Of a stretch of 37,711 nucleotides of DNA, positions 1-6,523 are shown in pieces. This stretch comes from a candidate division Zixibacteria bacterium CG_4_9_14_3_um_filter_46_8. Its GTDB lineage: Bacteria; Zixibacteria; MSB-5A5; UM-FILTER-46-8. A program made the position numbers and the translations under genes. How positions within the stretch are numbered: the first letter of the stretch is position 1; the number at the start of each line of letters is the position of its first letter. The notes under the pieces were generated by a model. The model saw only the letters and a list, made by a program, of their open reading frames with translations. It ran no database searches and was not told where the DNA came from. The stretch covers positions 1 through 37,711 of the forward strand of contig PFXJ01000129.1 of assembly GCA_002791595.1 (NCBI GenBank). Reading direction: 5' to 3'.

Positions 1-380
1 ACCAGATCCTTCAGGGTTCGAGTGTGTTCATCCAACACGCCCTGCGGTGGTGGTTGGAGGGTGGCGGCATAGCGAGCGATGATCTGAGCGTCGATTTTGT
101 CCGTTTTGGCCAACTTACCAGTGGCACGGGCAAAATCGCGGATACGTTTTGGGTTGATCACCGCGACAGGCAGTCCGACGTCAGAGAAGGCGACAGCCAG
201 GTCCATTTCGTACCCGCCGGTGCTTTCCATGACAATCAGAGCTGGGTGGCGTGAGGACAAAAAGGCCATACAGGACTTTATGCCTGCCGGAGTGTGGTCG
301 AACCTCTGGTGTTTTTCTTTGGCCAAATCATAGAGGTCGAAGAACTGTTTGGCGACATCAATACCGATGTAAGTGTTCAT
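1..380 (-). CDS. IS110-family transposase, N-terminal part (runs off the left edge)
   Basis: Read on the minus strand from the ATG at 380–378, the frame stays open for 126 codons to the window edge. The ORF track omits it because no stop is reached. The translation starts MNTYIGIDVAKQFFDLYDL and continues with VMESTGGYE and later LAKTDKIDAQIIARYAA. These are the DEDD RuvC-like catalytic motifs of IS110 transposases: D8 in GIDVAK, the Glu of MESTGGYE, and the Asp pair in TDKIDA. A GGAG ribosome-binding site sits 7 nt upstream of the ATG. IS110 enzymes are serine-assisted DEDD recombinases that use a bridge RNA from the element's own non-coding end. The C-terminal domain with the catalytic serine lies outside the window, so intactness cannot be judged. 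The plus-strand ORFs at 24–254 and 97–333 are its shadows. Confidence 0.95.
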   Translation of the reverse strand, partial: MNTYIGIDVAKQFFDLYDLAKEKHQRFDHTPAGIKSCMAFLSSRHPALIVMESTGGYEMDLAVAFSDVGLPVAVINPKRIRDFARATGKLAKTDKIDAQIIARYAATLQPPPQGVLDEHTRTLKDL

Positions 381-605
381 GGCGTTCTCCCATCCTTGCA
401 AATACGGGCTCATGGGTTTACCATGTCCCAGGCGACTGTTCGGGTTATTGCCAAAGTATGCGACGTCGGATCCAGCTACCCACGGGCTCTTGGTGGCCCA
501 AGGTCGGGACGATCTCGACGCCGCTTCGCTGTCCTTGGCCGCGGCCAAGGACAGCGAGTTATCTCTCTTCGAATGATAGGATACCATATTAGTAGCCAAG
601 ATACA
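381..605 (-). ncRNA. IS110 5' non-coding flank; candidate bridge-RNA region
   Basis: About 225 nt upstream of the transposase start contain no plausible CDS. In the IS110 group the non-coding end 5' of the transposase encodes the bridge RNA that specifies target and donor, so this is where one would be expected. Short foldable segments are present, for example CATGG-N4-CCATG just upstream of the start. I cannot place the RNA ends, its guide loops or the element boundary by eye. The right limit given is simply the start of the next repeat. Confidence 0.35.
527..556. repeat. Perfect 30-bp palindrome
   Basis: The half-site CGCTGTCCTTGGCCG is followed directly by its exact reverse complement, with no spacer. 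It lies in the non-coding flank of the IS110 copy, about 150 nt upstream of the transposase start. It could be part of the IS end, a stem in the bridge RNA, or host sequence at the insertion site. There is no T-tract on either side, so it does not look like an intrinsic terminator. Confidence 0.7.
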
Positions 606-719
606 AGGTCGGGTTCAGAGTCCCCCCGATAAAATCGGGGGGACGAGAAACCCGACAATAATAGAACATCTTGTCGGGTTTCTCACGCCGACTGCGTCGG
701 CGTTCAGAACCCGACCTAC
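606..719. repeat. Nested-hairpin intergenic element A (REP/BIME-like)
   Basis: An outer stem AGGTCGGGTTC (606–616) pairs with GAACCCGACCT (707–717). It encloses three hairpins: TCCCCCCGAT/ATCGGGGGGA (621–643), GAGAAACCCGACAA/TTGTCGGGTTTCTC (645–684) and ACGCCGAC/GTCGGCGT (685–703). The motif AACCCGAC and its complement recur at each junction, so the block looks like two inverted units, each with a variable hairpin. The right end reads GACCTAC, an end shared with other gaps in this window. It finishes 10 nt before the first BMC-P gene. Confidence 0.75.
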
Positions 720-729
720 GGGAAGAAAT

Positions 730-1047
730 ATGTTACTCGCAAAAGTAATCGGAACTGTTGTCTCCACCCGCAAAGAAGAAAGTATGCAAGGACTAAAATT
801 CCTTCTTCTGCGGCAGGTGGATATTGATGGCCAAGAGAGCGGCGGTTTTGTGGTCGCCGCCGATGCTGTCGGTGCAGGTGTGGGCGAAATCGTGCTCTAC
901 GCCTCTGGCTCATCAGCGCGCCAGACGGTGATGACTGACAAACGTCCTTGTGATGCGGTGGTGATGGCCATTGTAGATACATGGGAAGTCGGTGGTGCAG
1001 TCAAATACCGAAAAGTCGAAACCGAACCGAGCGTTGCCGAGATTTAG
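730..1047 (+). CDS. BMC-P vertex protein (EutN/CcmL family), copy 1
   Basis: A 105-aa protein starting [21 protein letters not shown], followed by a [23 protein letters not shown]-type segment and a SSARQT motif. This is the standard EutN/CcmL pattern: an OB-like beta-barrel that forms the pentamers capping microcompartment vertices. The length is normal for the family, with a slightly long, charged C-terminal tail after the VMAIVD strand. The ATG at 730 is preceded by GGGAAGAA and matches the family start. It stands apart from the other shell genes, with corA between them, and directly follows repeat element A and the IS110 flank. No promoter was seen directly upstream. Family assignment is secure; which BMC type it serves is inferred. 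Confidence 0.93.
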   Translation: MLLAKVIGTVVSTRKEESMQGLKFLLLRQVDIDGQESGGFVVAADAVGAGVGEIVLYASGSSARQTVMTDKRPCDAVVMAIVDTWEVGGAVKYRKVETEPSVAEI

Positions 1048-1059
1048 GCCTCTGCATCG

Positions 1060-1096
1060 AGTCGCAGACAGGAATGTCTGCGCTATTAGCAACGAC
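1060..1096. repeat. Nested hairpin after the first BMC-P gene
   Basis: An outer AGTCG/CGACT pairing encloses the strong hairpin CGCAGACA-N4-TGTCTGCG (1063–1082). The same CGCAGACA/TGTCTGCG stem recurs at 12719–12738 downstream of kbl, so it is a dispersed module. It lacks a T-tract. It may stabilise a 3' end or act as a rho-dependent stop, but that is inference. Confidence 0.6.
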
Positions 1097-1200
1097 TGGT
1101 AGGCTGGACATTTCTATCTGGCGGCAGGCTTGTTTTTATGTAAATTTAATTGAAGGCTGACCATACATCGTAAGTTCATATCTTTCGTAAAACTATTGAA

Positions 1201-1229
1201 TTGACAGTCAATGTCGGATTTTATATGAT
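1201..1229 (+). promoter_or_regulatory. Sigma70-like promoter for corA
   Basis: TTGACA (1201–1206), a 17-nt spacer and TATGAT (1224–1229) differ from consensus at one base. The predicted transcript would start near 1236, giving a leader of about 85 nt before the corA ATG. Confidence 0.6.
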
Positions 1230-1319
1230 GAACGCTCGCAACGGAAATTGCCCTGATAACCAGCGCTTGACCGCCCGCCTGTGAGTTGTTGATAGGGTGC
1301 TTTCTTAGAGAATTGTTAG

Positions 1320-2240
1320 ATGCAGAGAACATACGACATTATTGATAACAAGCTTACTGAAGTGCAGGGTGGTCCTGGTCCCTGTATGGTTACCATTTAT
1401 ATTAACCCCACCGAGAGCGAGAGAAAGCACCTTATCGATGACTTTAAGCTTGACGAACATACTCTCAATTCAGCGTTGGACCCTGATGAACTTTCTCGTC
1501 TGGAGTTTGAGCCGGAACATATCGCGATTATCTTCAAGCGGCCAAGGAGTTATTCGCAAAAGGACCTATTTCTTTTCAGGGTAGCCTCAACCGGAGCTTT
1601 TCTGTTCAAGGATCGATTGATTATCGTAATCTCCGAGGATGTTCCTTTGTTCGATAGTCAGCAACTCATTAAGGCGAAGACGCCGGCTTATATCTTGATC
1701 AAGCTCATTTATCGCTCCATTTTTCACTTTTTGGAACACCTTAAGATTATCAGCCTTGTCTCTGACCAACTTCAGGACAAGATCAATAAGTCTATGGAGA
1801 ATAAGCATCTTATTAATCTATTCACTTTAGAGAAAAGTTTGGTCTATTATCTAAACTCGATCAACAGCAACGGATTCGTTCTCGAAAGGCTTAAGCTTAA
1901 TGCTGCCAAAATAGGGTTTGCGGTAGAGGAGCTTGAATTCTTGGATGACACTATTATTGAGAACAGCCAGTGCTACAAGCAGGCCGAAATCTACTCGAAC
2001 ATTCTTGCCGGTCTGATGGATGCCAGAGTATCGATTGTGAGCAATAACCTGAATGTGCTGATGAAGACGCTCAATATCATCACCATTGCAATAATGGTGC
2101 CGACTCTGGTCGTAAGTGCGTTTTCCATGAATGTCGCCATCCCTTTGCAGGGTCATCCTCGAGCCTTCTGGATTATTATGGGGTTGGCCGTTACATCTGT
2201 TATGGGCGTAATATATTTGTGGCGGATGAAGAGGTGGTAG
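1320..2240 (+). CDS. corA: CorA-family divalent metal (Mg2+) transporter with altered GMN motif
   Basis: A 306-aa inner-membrane protein with the CorA/MIT layout: an alpha/beta cytoplasmic domain (about 1–150), a long helical stalk (about 150–245), and two C-terminal membrane helices at about 250–268 and 283–301, ending in the basic tail WRMKRW. The family's periplasmic-loop signature is GMN; here residues 269–271 read SMN within FSMNVAIPLQG, while the following PLQ..P.AF context is conserved. GMN forms the ion-selectivity site, so the Gly-to-Ser change may alter transport or substrate. The gene lies between the first BMC-P gene and the aldehyde dehydrogenase, with a good promoter at 1201–1229. 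A link to the microcompartment is not shown by sequence. The TAG stop lies inside a GTAGGTC repeat end. Family is secure; substrate is uncertain. Confidence 0.88.
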   Translation: MQRTYDIIDNKLTEVQGGPGPCMVTIYINPTESERKHLIDDFKLDEHTLNSALDPDELSRLEFEPEHIAIIFKRPRSYSQKDLFLFRVASTGAFLFKDRLIIVISEDVPLFDSQQLIKAKTPAYILIKLIYRSIFHFLEHLKIISLVSDQLQDKINKSMENKHLINLFTLEKSLVYYLNSINSNGFVLERLKLNAAKIGFAVEELEFLDDTIIENSQCYKQAEIYSNILAGLMDARVSIVSNNLNVLMKTLNIITIAIMVPTLVVSAFSMNVAIPLQGHPRAFWIIMGLAVTSVMGVIYLWRMKRW

Positions 2241-2270
2241 GTCCGGGGCGTACCGCCGTTCCCCTGTCGG
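2237..2270. repeat. Partial GTAGGTC-type element overlapping the corA stop
   Basis: GTAGGTC begins at 2237 and includes the corA TAG stop (2238–2240). It is followed by a short CGGGG...CCCC pairing. A matching right end (GACCTAC type) is not visible before the next gene, so this is at most a decayed or half copy of the family seen at 606, 11121, 12689 and 14882. Confidence 0.4.
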
Positions 2271-2337
2271 TTGCGGCAATTATGCCGAGTGGTCGTGATT
2301 TTCGCAAGGGGAGTTTTCATCATCGAAGAAACGAATT

Positions 2338-3777
2338 ATGTCTCAACTGACTAACCAGCAAATCGATGCTATCGCCAGGCGCATTGTCAGCCAGCTTTCT
2401 GCGGCGCCGAGGATTAAACCTGAATCCCCTGTTTCCAAATTTCACTTTATGAGTGAGGGCATATTCTCGAATATCAATTCCGCCGTCGAAGCGGTCAATG
2501 CCGCGCAAAGGGAATTCATCCGCTTGCCCCTTTCCAAGCGTGATGAGATAATCGCTTCGATAAGAAAAAGCATGATTGAAAGCGCGCGCACGCTGGCGGA
2601 AATGGCCAACTCTGAAACTGGCCTGGGCCGGGTTGAAGATAAGGTCAAAAAGAATATTCTGGTTACGGAGAAAACCCCTGGCACTGAGGATTTATATCCG
2701 ATGGCGCGCTCCGGCGATAGGGGTCTCTCGCTTTTCGAACTGGCTCCATTTGGAGCTATCGGGGCGATAACTCCGGTTACCAATCCGACGTCCACGATTA
2801 TCTGCAATACTATCGGTATGCTCGCCGCCGGAAACGGTGTGGTTTTCAATGTCCATCCCATCGCCAAGAATGTTTCGATGCACAATATCAGCCTGCTGAG
2901 CAGAGCTGTCGTTTCTGCGGGCGGTCCGCCGAATTTGATTGCTACTATTGCAGAGCCGACCATCGAGAGCGCGCAGGAATTGATGAAACATCCCGGCATC
3001 AGGTTGCTGGTTGTAACCGGAGGTCCGGCGGTGGTCAAAGCCGCTATGCAAAGCGGTAAACGGGCCATCTGCGCCGGGCCGGGAAATCCTCCCGCGGTAG
3101 TCGATGAAACCGCCGACATTTCTAAGGCTGGACGCGATATTGTCTTGGGAGCGTCCTTCGATAACAATGTCATTTGCACCGACGAGAAGACAACTTTCGT
3201 AGTAGATAAAGTTGCCATCGAGTTATTGCGCTCGATGGCTAACAACGGCGCGGTGGTGTTGAACCGATCGCAGTCGATGCGGCTTGAACGAGTGATTTTC
3301 GAGAAGACTTTTGGGCCGGGAAAAGAAGCGATTGTTAATAAGGCTCTTATTGGAAGGAATGCTTCGGTTATTCTCTCGAAAATCGGAATGAATGTCGATG
3401 ACAAAATCCGTTTGGCGGTGATGGAAGTTGATAAAGATCATCCGCTGGTGATCACCGAGCAAATGATGCCGGTGATGCCGGTGGTGAAAGTGAAATCAGC
3501 CGACGAGGGCATCGATCTTGCCAAGTGGAGCGAACGCGGTTGCCGCCACACGGCATCGATGCATTCGAGGAACATCGACAATCTTTCCCGCATGGCGCGC
3601 GAAATGGATTGCTCGATATTCGTCAAGAATGGGCCTAATTACGCCGGGCTTGGCCAGGGCGGAGAAGGTTATTGTTCATTTTCGATAGCGTCGCCGACCG
3701 GCGAAGGTTTAACCCGCCCTCGTAGTTTTTCCCGCGAAAGGCGTTGCGTTTTAGTGGATCATTTTAGGATAGTATAG
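2338..3777 (+). CDS. CoA-acylating aldehyde dehydrogenase of a microcompartment (EutE/PduP type)
   Basis: A 479-aa protein that would oxidise an aldehyde with NAD+ and CoA to acyl-CoA, the core reaction of aldehyde-handling metabolosomes. The catalytic cysteine is C280 in ASFDNNVICTDEK, the usual EutE/PduP context. Nucleotide-site segments such as ITPVTNPTST (about 144–153) and VTGGPAVV (about 226–233) are present, and the C-terminus has PTGEGLTRPRSF followed by RRCVLVD, as in the family. The first about 20 residues (MSQLTNQQIDAIARRIVSQL) form a likely amphipathic helix joined by a Pro/Ser linker, like the encapsulation peptides that target enzymes to the shell lumen. It ends 2 nt before the HTH–BMC gene, so the two are probably translationally coupled. 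The substrate chain length cannot be told from sequence. The 320-aa antisense ORF at 2442–3404 is a shadow. Confidence 0.95.
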   Translation: MSQLTNQQIDAIARRIVSQLSAAPRIKPESPVSKFHFMSEGIFSNINSAVEAVNAAQREFIRLPLSKRDEIIASIRKSMIESARTLAEMANSETGLGRVEDKVKKNILVTEKTPGTEDLYPMARSGDRGLSLFELAPFGAIGAITPVTNPTSTIICNTIGMLAAGNGVVFNVHPIAKNVSMHNISLLSRAVVSAGGPPNLIATIAEPTIESAQELMKHPGIRLLVVTGGPAVVKAAMQSGKRAICAGPGNPPAVVDETADISKAGRDIVLGASFDNNVICTDEKTTFVVDKVAIELLRSMANNGAVVLNRSQSMRLERVIFEKTFGPGKEAIVNKALIGRNASVILSKIGMNVDDKIRLAVMEVDKDHPLVITEQMMPVMPVVKVKSADEGIDLAKWSERGCRHTASMHSRNIDNLSRMAREMDCSIFVKNGPNYAGLGQGGEGYCSFSIASPTGEGLTRPRSFSRERRCVLVDHFRIV

Positions 3778-3779
3778 CG

Positions 3780-4622
3780 ATGAGTCAATCTGAAAGGCCT
3801 CAACCCAGTCAAAAGATAAGCGGCTTGATTTCCGCATTGCGGCAAAAGAAAGGCTTATCGCAAAGAAGGCTTGCCAGTCTATCGGGAATTCCCCAAGCCA
3901 CTATCAACCGCATCGAATCTGGTGAAATAGCTAAACCGAGTCTGGAAAACATCACCCGGATAGCAGGCGCACTCGAGGTTACGGTATCCGAGCTGATGGG
4001 GGAGATTCATTCTGAAGTAAGATTATCGAGTCCTGAAAACCGTTACCCTGCAATTGCTCTGATTGAATTTAGCAGTATCGCTGCCGGCATCACCGCCGGT
4101 GATGCTATGGTCAAAAAGGCGCCTCTGGTTTTTCTCAAAGCGGGAACCGTCCATCCCGGAAAATATCTGGTTTTGGTCGGGGGCGATGTCGCTTCGGTGG
4201 AGGAATCCTATCGCGAAGGGCTAAGGATTAAGCCGGAATCCATTGTTGATGATGTCATTCTTTCTGATGTTCACCCCCAAGTTCACGATGCGATTATGGG
4301 AAAGAAAATTGCCAACCGTTTCGATGCGCTTGGGGTGATAGAAACGTCAACGGTCGCCTCGAATATCAACGCCGCCGATGCGGCAGTAAAGTGCGCGGGG
4401 GTAACGATCTTGGAAATCCGTTTGGCTGATGATTTGGGCGGGAATTCGTTCACGCTATTCGGCGGAAAGGTTGAGGACGTCGAAGCCGCTATCGAAATCG
4501 GCGTTGAGCGAATTAAGCATCGCAATATTACGATTCATACTACGGTGATACCGCGGATTGATGAGCGGATGGCGGGGGAGATAGCAAAAGCAAGCAAGTT
4601 CTTTGGAGGAGACAAAGCGTAG
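3780..4622 (+). CDS. XRE-type HTH fused to a PduT-like tandem BMC (BMC-T) shell protein
   Basis: A 280-aa fusion with three parts. Residues about 13–73 are a textbook XRE/Cro helix-turn-helix (LRQKKGLSQRRLASLSGIPQ, then INRIESGEIAKPS and ALEVTVSELM). Residues about 90–172 are BMC domain 1 (AIALIEFSSIAAGITAGDAM ... LVLVGGDVASVEE). Residues about 181–250 are BMC domain 2 (ALGVIETSTVASNINAADAAVK ... FTLFGGKVEDVEAAI), followed by HTTVIPRIDERM. Domain order and the VIPR tail match PduT. PduT ligates a [4Fe-4S] cluster through a Cys in its TxCPGK loop; here the loop is TVHPGK with H125. No stop or frameshift separates the HTH from the shell domains. An internal ATG at codon 73 has only a weak upstream GAG, so a short HTH-less form is possible but unsupported. 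It is the only BMC-fold tile gene in the window. Function is inferred: autoregulation by the shell, or DNA tethering. Confidence 0.92.
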   Translation: MSQSERPQPSQKISGLISALRQKKGLSQRRLASLSGIPQATINRIESGEIAKPSLENITRIAGALEVTVSELMGEIHSEVRLSSPENRYPAIALIEFSSIAAGITAGDAMVKKAPLVFLKAGTVHPGKYLVLVGGDVASVEESYREGLRIKPESIVDDVILSDVHPQVHDAIMGKKIANRFDALGVIETSTVASNINAADAAVKCAGVTILEIRLADDLGGNSFTLFGGKVEDVEAAIEIGVERIKHRNITIHTTVIPRIDERMAGEIAKASKFFGGDKA

Positions 4623-4677
4623 GGCGGATTTCGTCCAAGGCAGGCGTATTCCATTTTCTATCGATAATGGTTTTATT

Positions 4678-4962
4678 ATGCTCTTAGGTAAAATAATCGG
4701 GACGGTTGTTTCCACCATTAAATATGAAGGTCTTGAAGGAGTGCCATTGTTATTGGTTCAGCCATTGGACAAGAATCAAAATCCCCATGGCAAACCATTA
4801 GTCGCCTGCGATGCAACCAAAATGGCGGGGCCAGGTGAGCTGATATATTATGAAGGCGGGCGTGAAGCGGCATTGGCATTAGACCCATGGTTTGTGCCGG
4901 TGGATCATACGATTATTGGGATCGTTGACGGCGTCCATCTCACCGAAGAGGACAAGTCATGA
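4678..4962 (+). CDS. BMC-P vertex protein (EutN/CcmL family), copy 2
   Basis: A 94-aa protein starting MLLGKIIGTVVSTIKYEGLEG, nearly the same opening as copy 1, then LVACDATKMAGPGELIYYEGG and a final IIGIVDGV strand. It forms pentamers at shell vertices. The ORF track starts it at a TTG at 4603, inside the HTH–BMC gene. I prefer the ATG at 4678 because family members begin exactly there and the extra 25 residues look unrelated. No strong Shine–Dalgarno is seen before 4678. The loop region replaces the SSAR motif of copies 1 and 3 with REAALALD, so this paralogue differs in the part that usually lines the pentamer pore or edge. It overlaps copy 3 by ATGA. Confidence 0.9.
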   Translation: MLLGKIIGTVVSTIKYEGLEGVPLLLVQPLDKNQNPHGKPLVACDATKMAGPGELIYYEGGREAALALDPWFVPVDHTIIGIVDGVHLTEEDKS

Positions 4963-5228
4963 TCATCGGCAGGGTAGTAGGTGAAATTTATTCCACAATA
5001 AACCATCATTTCTACGATGGCCGCAAGCTTCTCGTAATAGACTTAATAAACCCAGATAGAAAACCGACCGGCGGATATATTATCGCCGTCGATTCGGTAG
5101 ATGCCGGCGTGGGAGAGACTGTCTTGGTTATCGATGAAGGCAACTCCGCCCGTCAAGTGGTAGATGATTCCAATGCGCCGATAAGGTCGATTGTGGTGGG
5201 GATTATCGATGAAATAGTGACTGGATGA
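4959..5228 (+). CDS. BMC-P vertex protein (EutN/CcmL family), copy 3
   Basis: An 89-aa protein, MIIGRVVGEIYSTINHHFYD, followed by GGYIIAVDSVDAGVGETVLV, the GNSARQV motif and a closing VVGIIDEI strand; all are typical of EutN/CcmL. The start overlaps the stop of copy 2 by 4 nt (ATGA), so the pair should be co-translated. Three distinct BMC-P paralogues in one locus is a set seen in some metabolosome loci. The gene ends 18 nt from the convergent moeA stop, with no obvious terminator between them. Confidence 0.93.
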   Translation: MIIGRVVGEIYSTINHHFYDGRKLLVIDLINPDRKPTGGYIIAVDSVDAGVGETVLVIDEGNSARQVVDDSNAPIRSIVVGIIDEIVTG

Positions 5229-5245
5229 AATCGCCCGCGCAATTC

Positions 5246-6496
5246 CTAATTTGAATAATACATAGGGATATATTGAACTTCGTCGCCTTTTTTCACTTTG
5301 CTTTTTTGGGGGATAATTACCATGCAATCAGCTCCCGCATATCCCGATAATGCCCCTGATGAAACCTTCTTTGAAGGATGTATATAAAATTTGTCGAGCA
5401 CCTTCTCCATTTTCGCCGGCAAGAAATGGGGCCGATAGCCGCTATTTCTGGCGGTCCCTGCCATAATTCCGAAGAGCTTTTCCAAAAGCAGGGGTCCTTT
5501 GAATCCAGACATTTTCCGCAGAGCGGGCAGGACAAACATATAAAAGCCCACTACTACTGCTTGCGGATTGCCGGGTAGGCCGAAGATGAATGTCTTCCCC
5601 AATCGTGCGAACATAAAGGGCATCCCCGGTTTGATTTTTACTCGGTGAAATATGATCTCGCCTCCGAGCTTTCGAACTACTCTGGGAATATAATCGTAGT
5701 CGCCCGCGGATACGCCGCCGGTAGTAATCAACACATCAAGGTCAGCCACCCTATGGAGTATTTCGCCGATGGCGTCGGGATCATCGGCAACGGTATTTAG
5801 ATCAGTCACAGCGAAATGGTAGTAATCAAGAAATGATAACAGAGTCGGGCGGTTGGTGTCATATATTTTCCCTCTGGAGCGCGAGTTTGCCATCCCGGTA
5901 ATTTCCTCACCAGTCGAAAGAACGCCAATGCGGGGCTTTCTGTGCACATCAATTTCATTTTTCCCGATAGAGATTAAGACTCCAATATCGGGGGGATAGA
6001 TTATTTGTCCAGCCTTGTAAAGTAGTTCGCCTCTAAAGATATCATTACCAAGCGGCCGTATATTCTCTCCTTGGGAAACTGCTCGCACAAATATCACCCC
6101 GTTCCCATCGGTCTCAATTTCTTCGATCGGCACCACTGCATCAGCGCCTGGGGGAAGAGGAGCGCCGGTCATAATTCGAGCAGTAGTACCAGATTTGAGC
6201 TCGAACTCGGGGCATGTTCCTGCGGGGATCTGGCCTATTTCCCTAAGGTGCACTGGATTTTCGACAGATGCCTTAGTGAGGTCTGAAGCGATAACAGCGT
6301 AACCATCCATTCCGGAATTGTCAAAATCCGGAACAGCATTTTCGCTGATAATATCGGAGGCGAAAATCAGACCCAATCCACAAATCGCTTTGATTTGTTG
6401 AGGACCCAACTGTTGAACCTCATTGAGAATCCTCAATTGGGCTTCTTCGAGGGGCATCAATTGGTAGGGTGATTGGGTCTGTCTTCTATTCAACAA
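5246..6496 (-). CDS. moeA: Molybdopterin molybdenumtransferase MoeA
   Basis: A 416-aa cytoplasmic enzyme that inserts molybdate into adenylylated molybdopterin, the last step of molybdenum cofactor synthesis. Visible MoeA motifs in order: SGMDGYA (61–67), RIMTGAPLPPGADAVVP (about 108–123), GVLSTGEE (191–198), TTGGVSAGDYDYI (258–270) and GLPGNP (306–311). The usual LPGNPVS is LPGNPQA here, a mild change next to the active site. Length is normal. It is the last gene of a leftward operon (lipoprotein, pfkA, moeA), 27 nt after pfkA. No other cofactor-synthesis gene is nearby, so its grouping with pfkA looks like simple operon sharing. Confidence 0.95.
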   Translation of the reverse strand: MLNRRQTQSPYQLMPLEEAQLRILNEVQQLGPQQIKAICGLGLIFASDIISENAVPDFDNSGMDGYAVIASDLTKASVENPVHLREIGQIPAGTCPEFELKSGTTARIMTGAPLPPGADAVVPIEEIETDGNGVIFVRAVSQGENIRPLGNDIFRGELLYKAGQIIYPPDIGVLISIGKNEIDVHRKPRIGVLSTGEEITGMANSRSRGKIYDTNRPTLLSFLDYYHFAVTDLNTVADDPDAIGEILHRVADLDVLITTGGVSAGDYDYIPRVVRKLGGEIIFHRVKIKPGMPFMFARLGKTFIFGLPGNPQAVVVGFYMFVLPALRKMSGFKGPLLLEKLFGIMAGTARNSGYRPHFLPAKMEKVLDKFYIHPSKKVSSGALSGYAGADCMVIIPQKSKVKKGDEVQYIPMYYSN

Positions 6497-6523
6497 GTTT
6501 ATCTTGGAAAGATGCCCGATAAA

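Noticed and set aside
24-333. Plus-strand ORFs of 76 and 78 aa at the left edge
   Set aside because: They are antisense shadows of the IS110 transposase, whose motifs are unmistakable on the minus strand.
2442-3404. 320-aa minus-strand ORF
   Set aside because: Lies wholly opposite the aldehyde dehydrogenase, with no recognisable motifs and composition expected from the sense gene's codon pattern.
4603-4677. Upstream TTG start for the second BMC-P gene
   Set aside because: The extra 25 residues are unrelated to the family, whose members start at MLLGKIIG; it would also begin inside the preceding gene.
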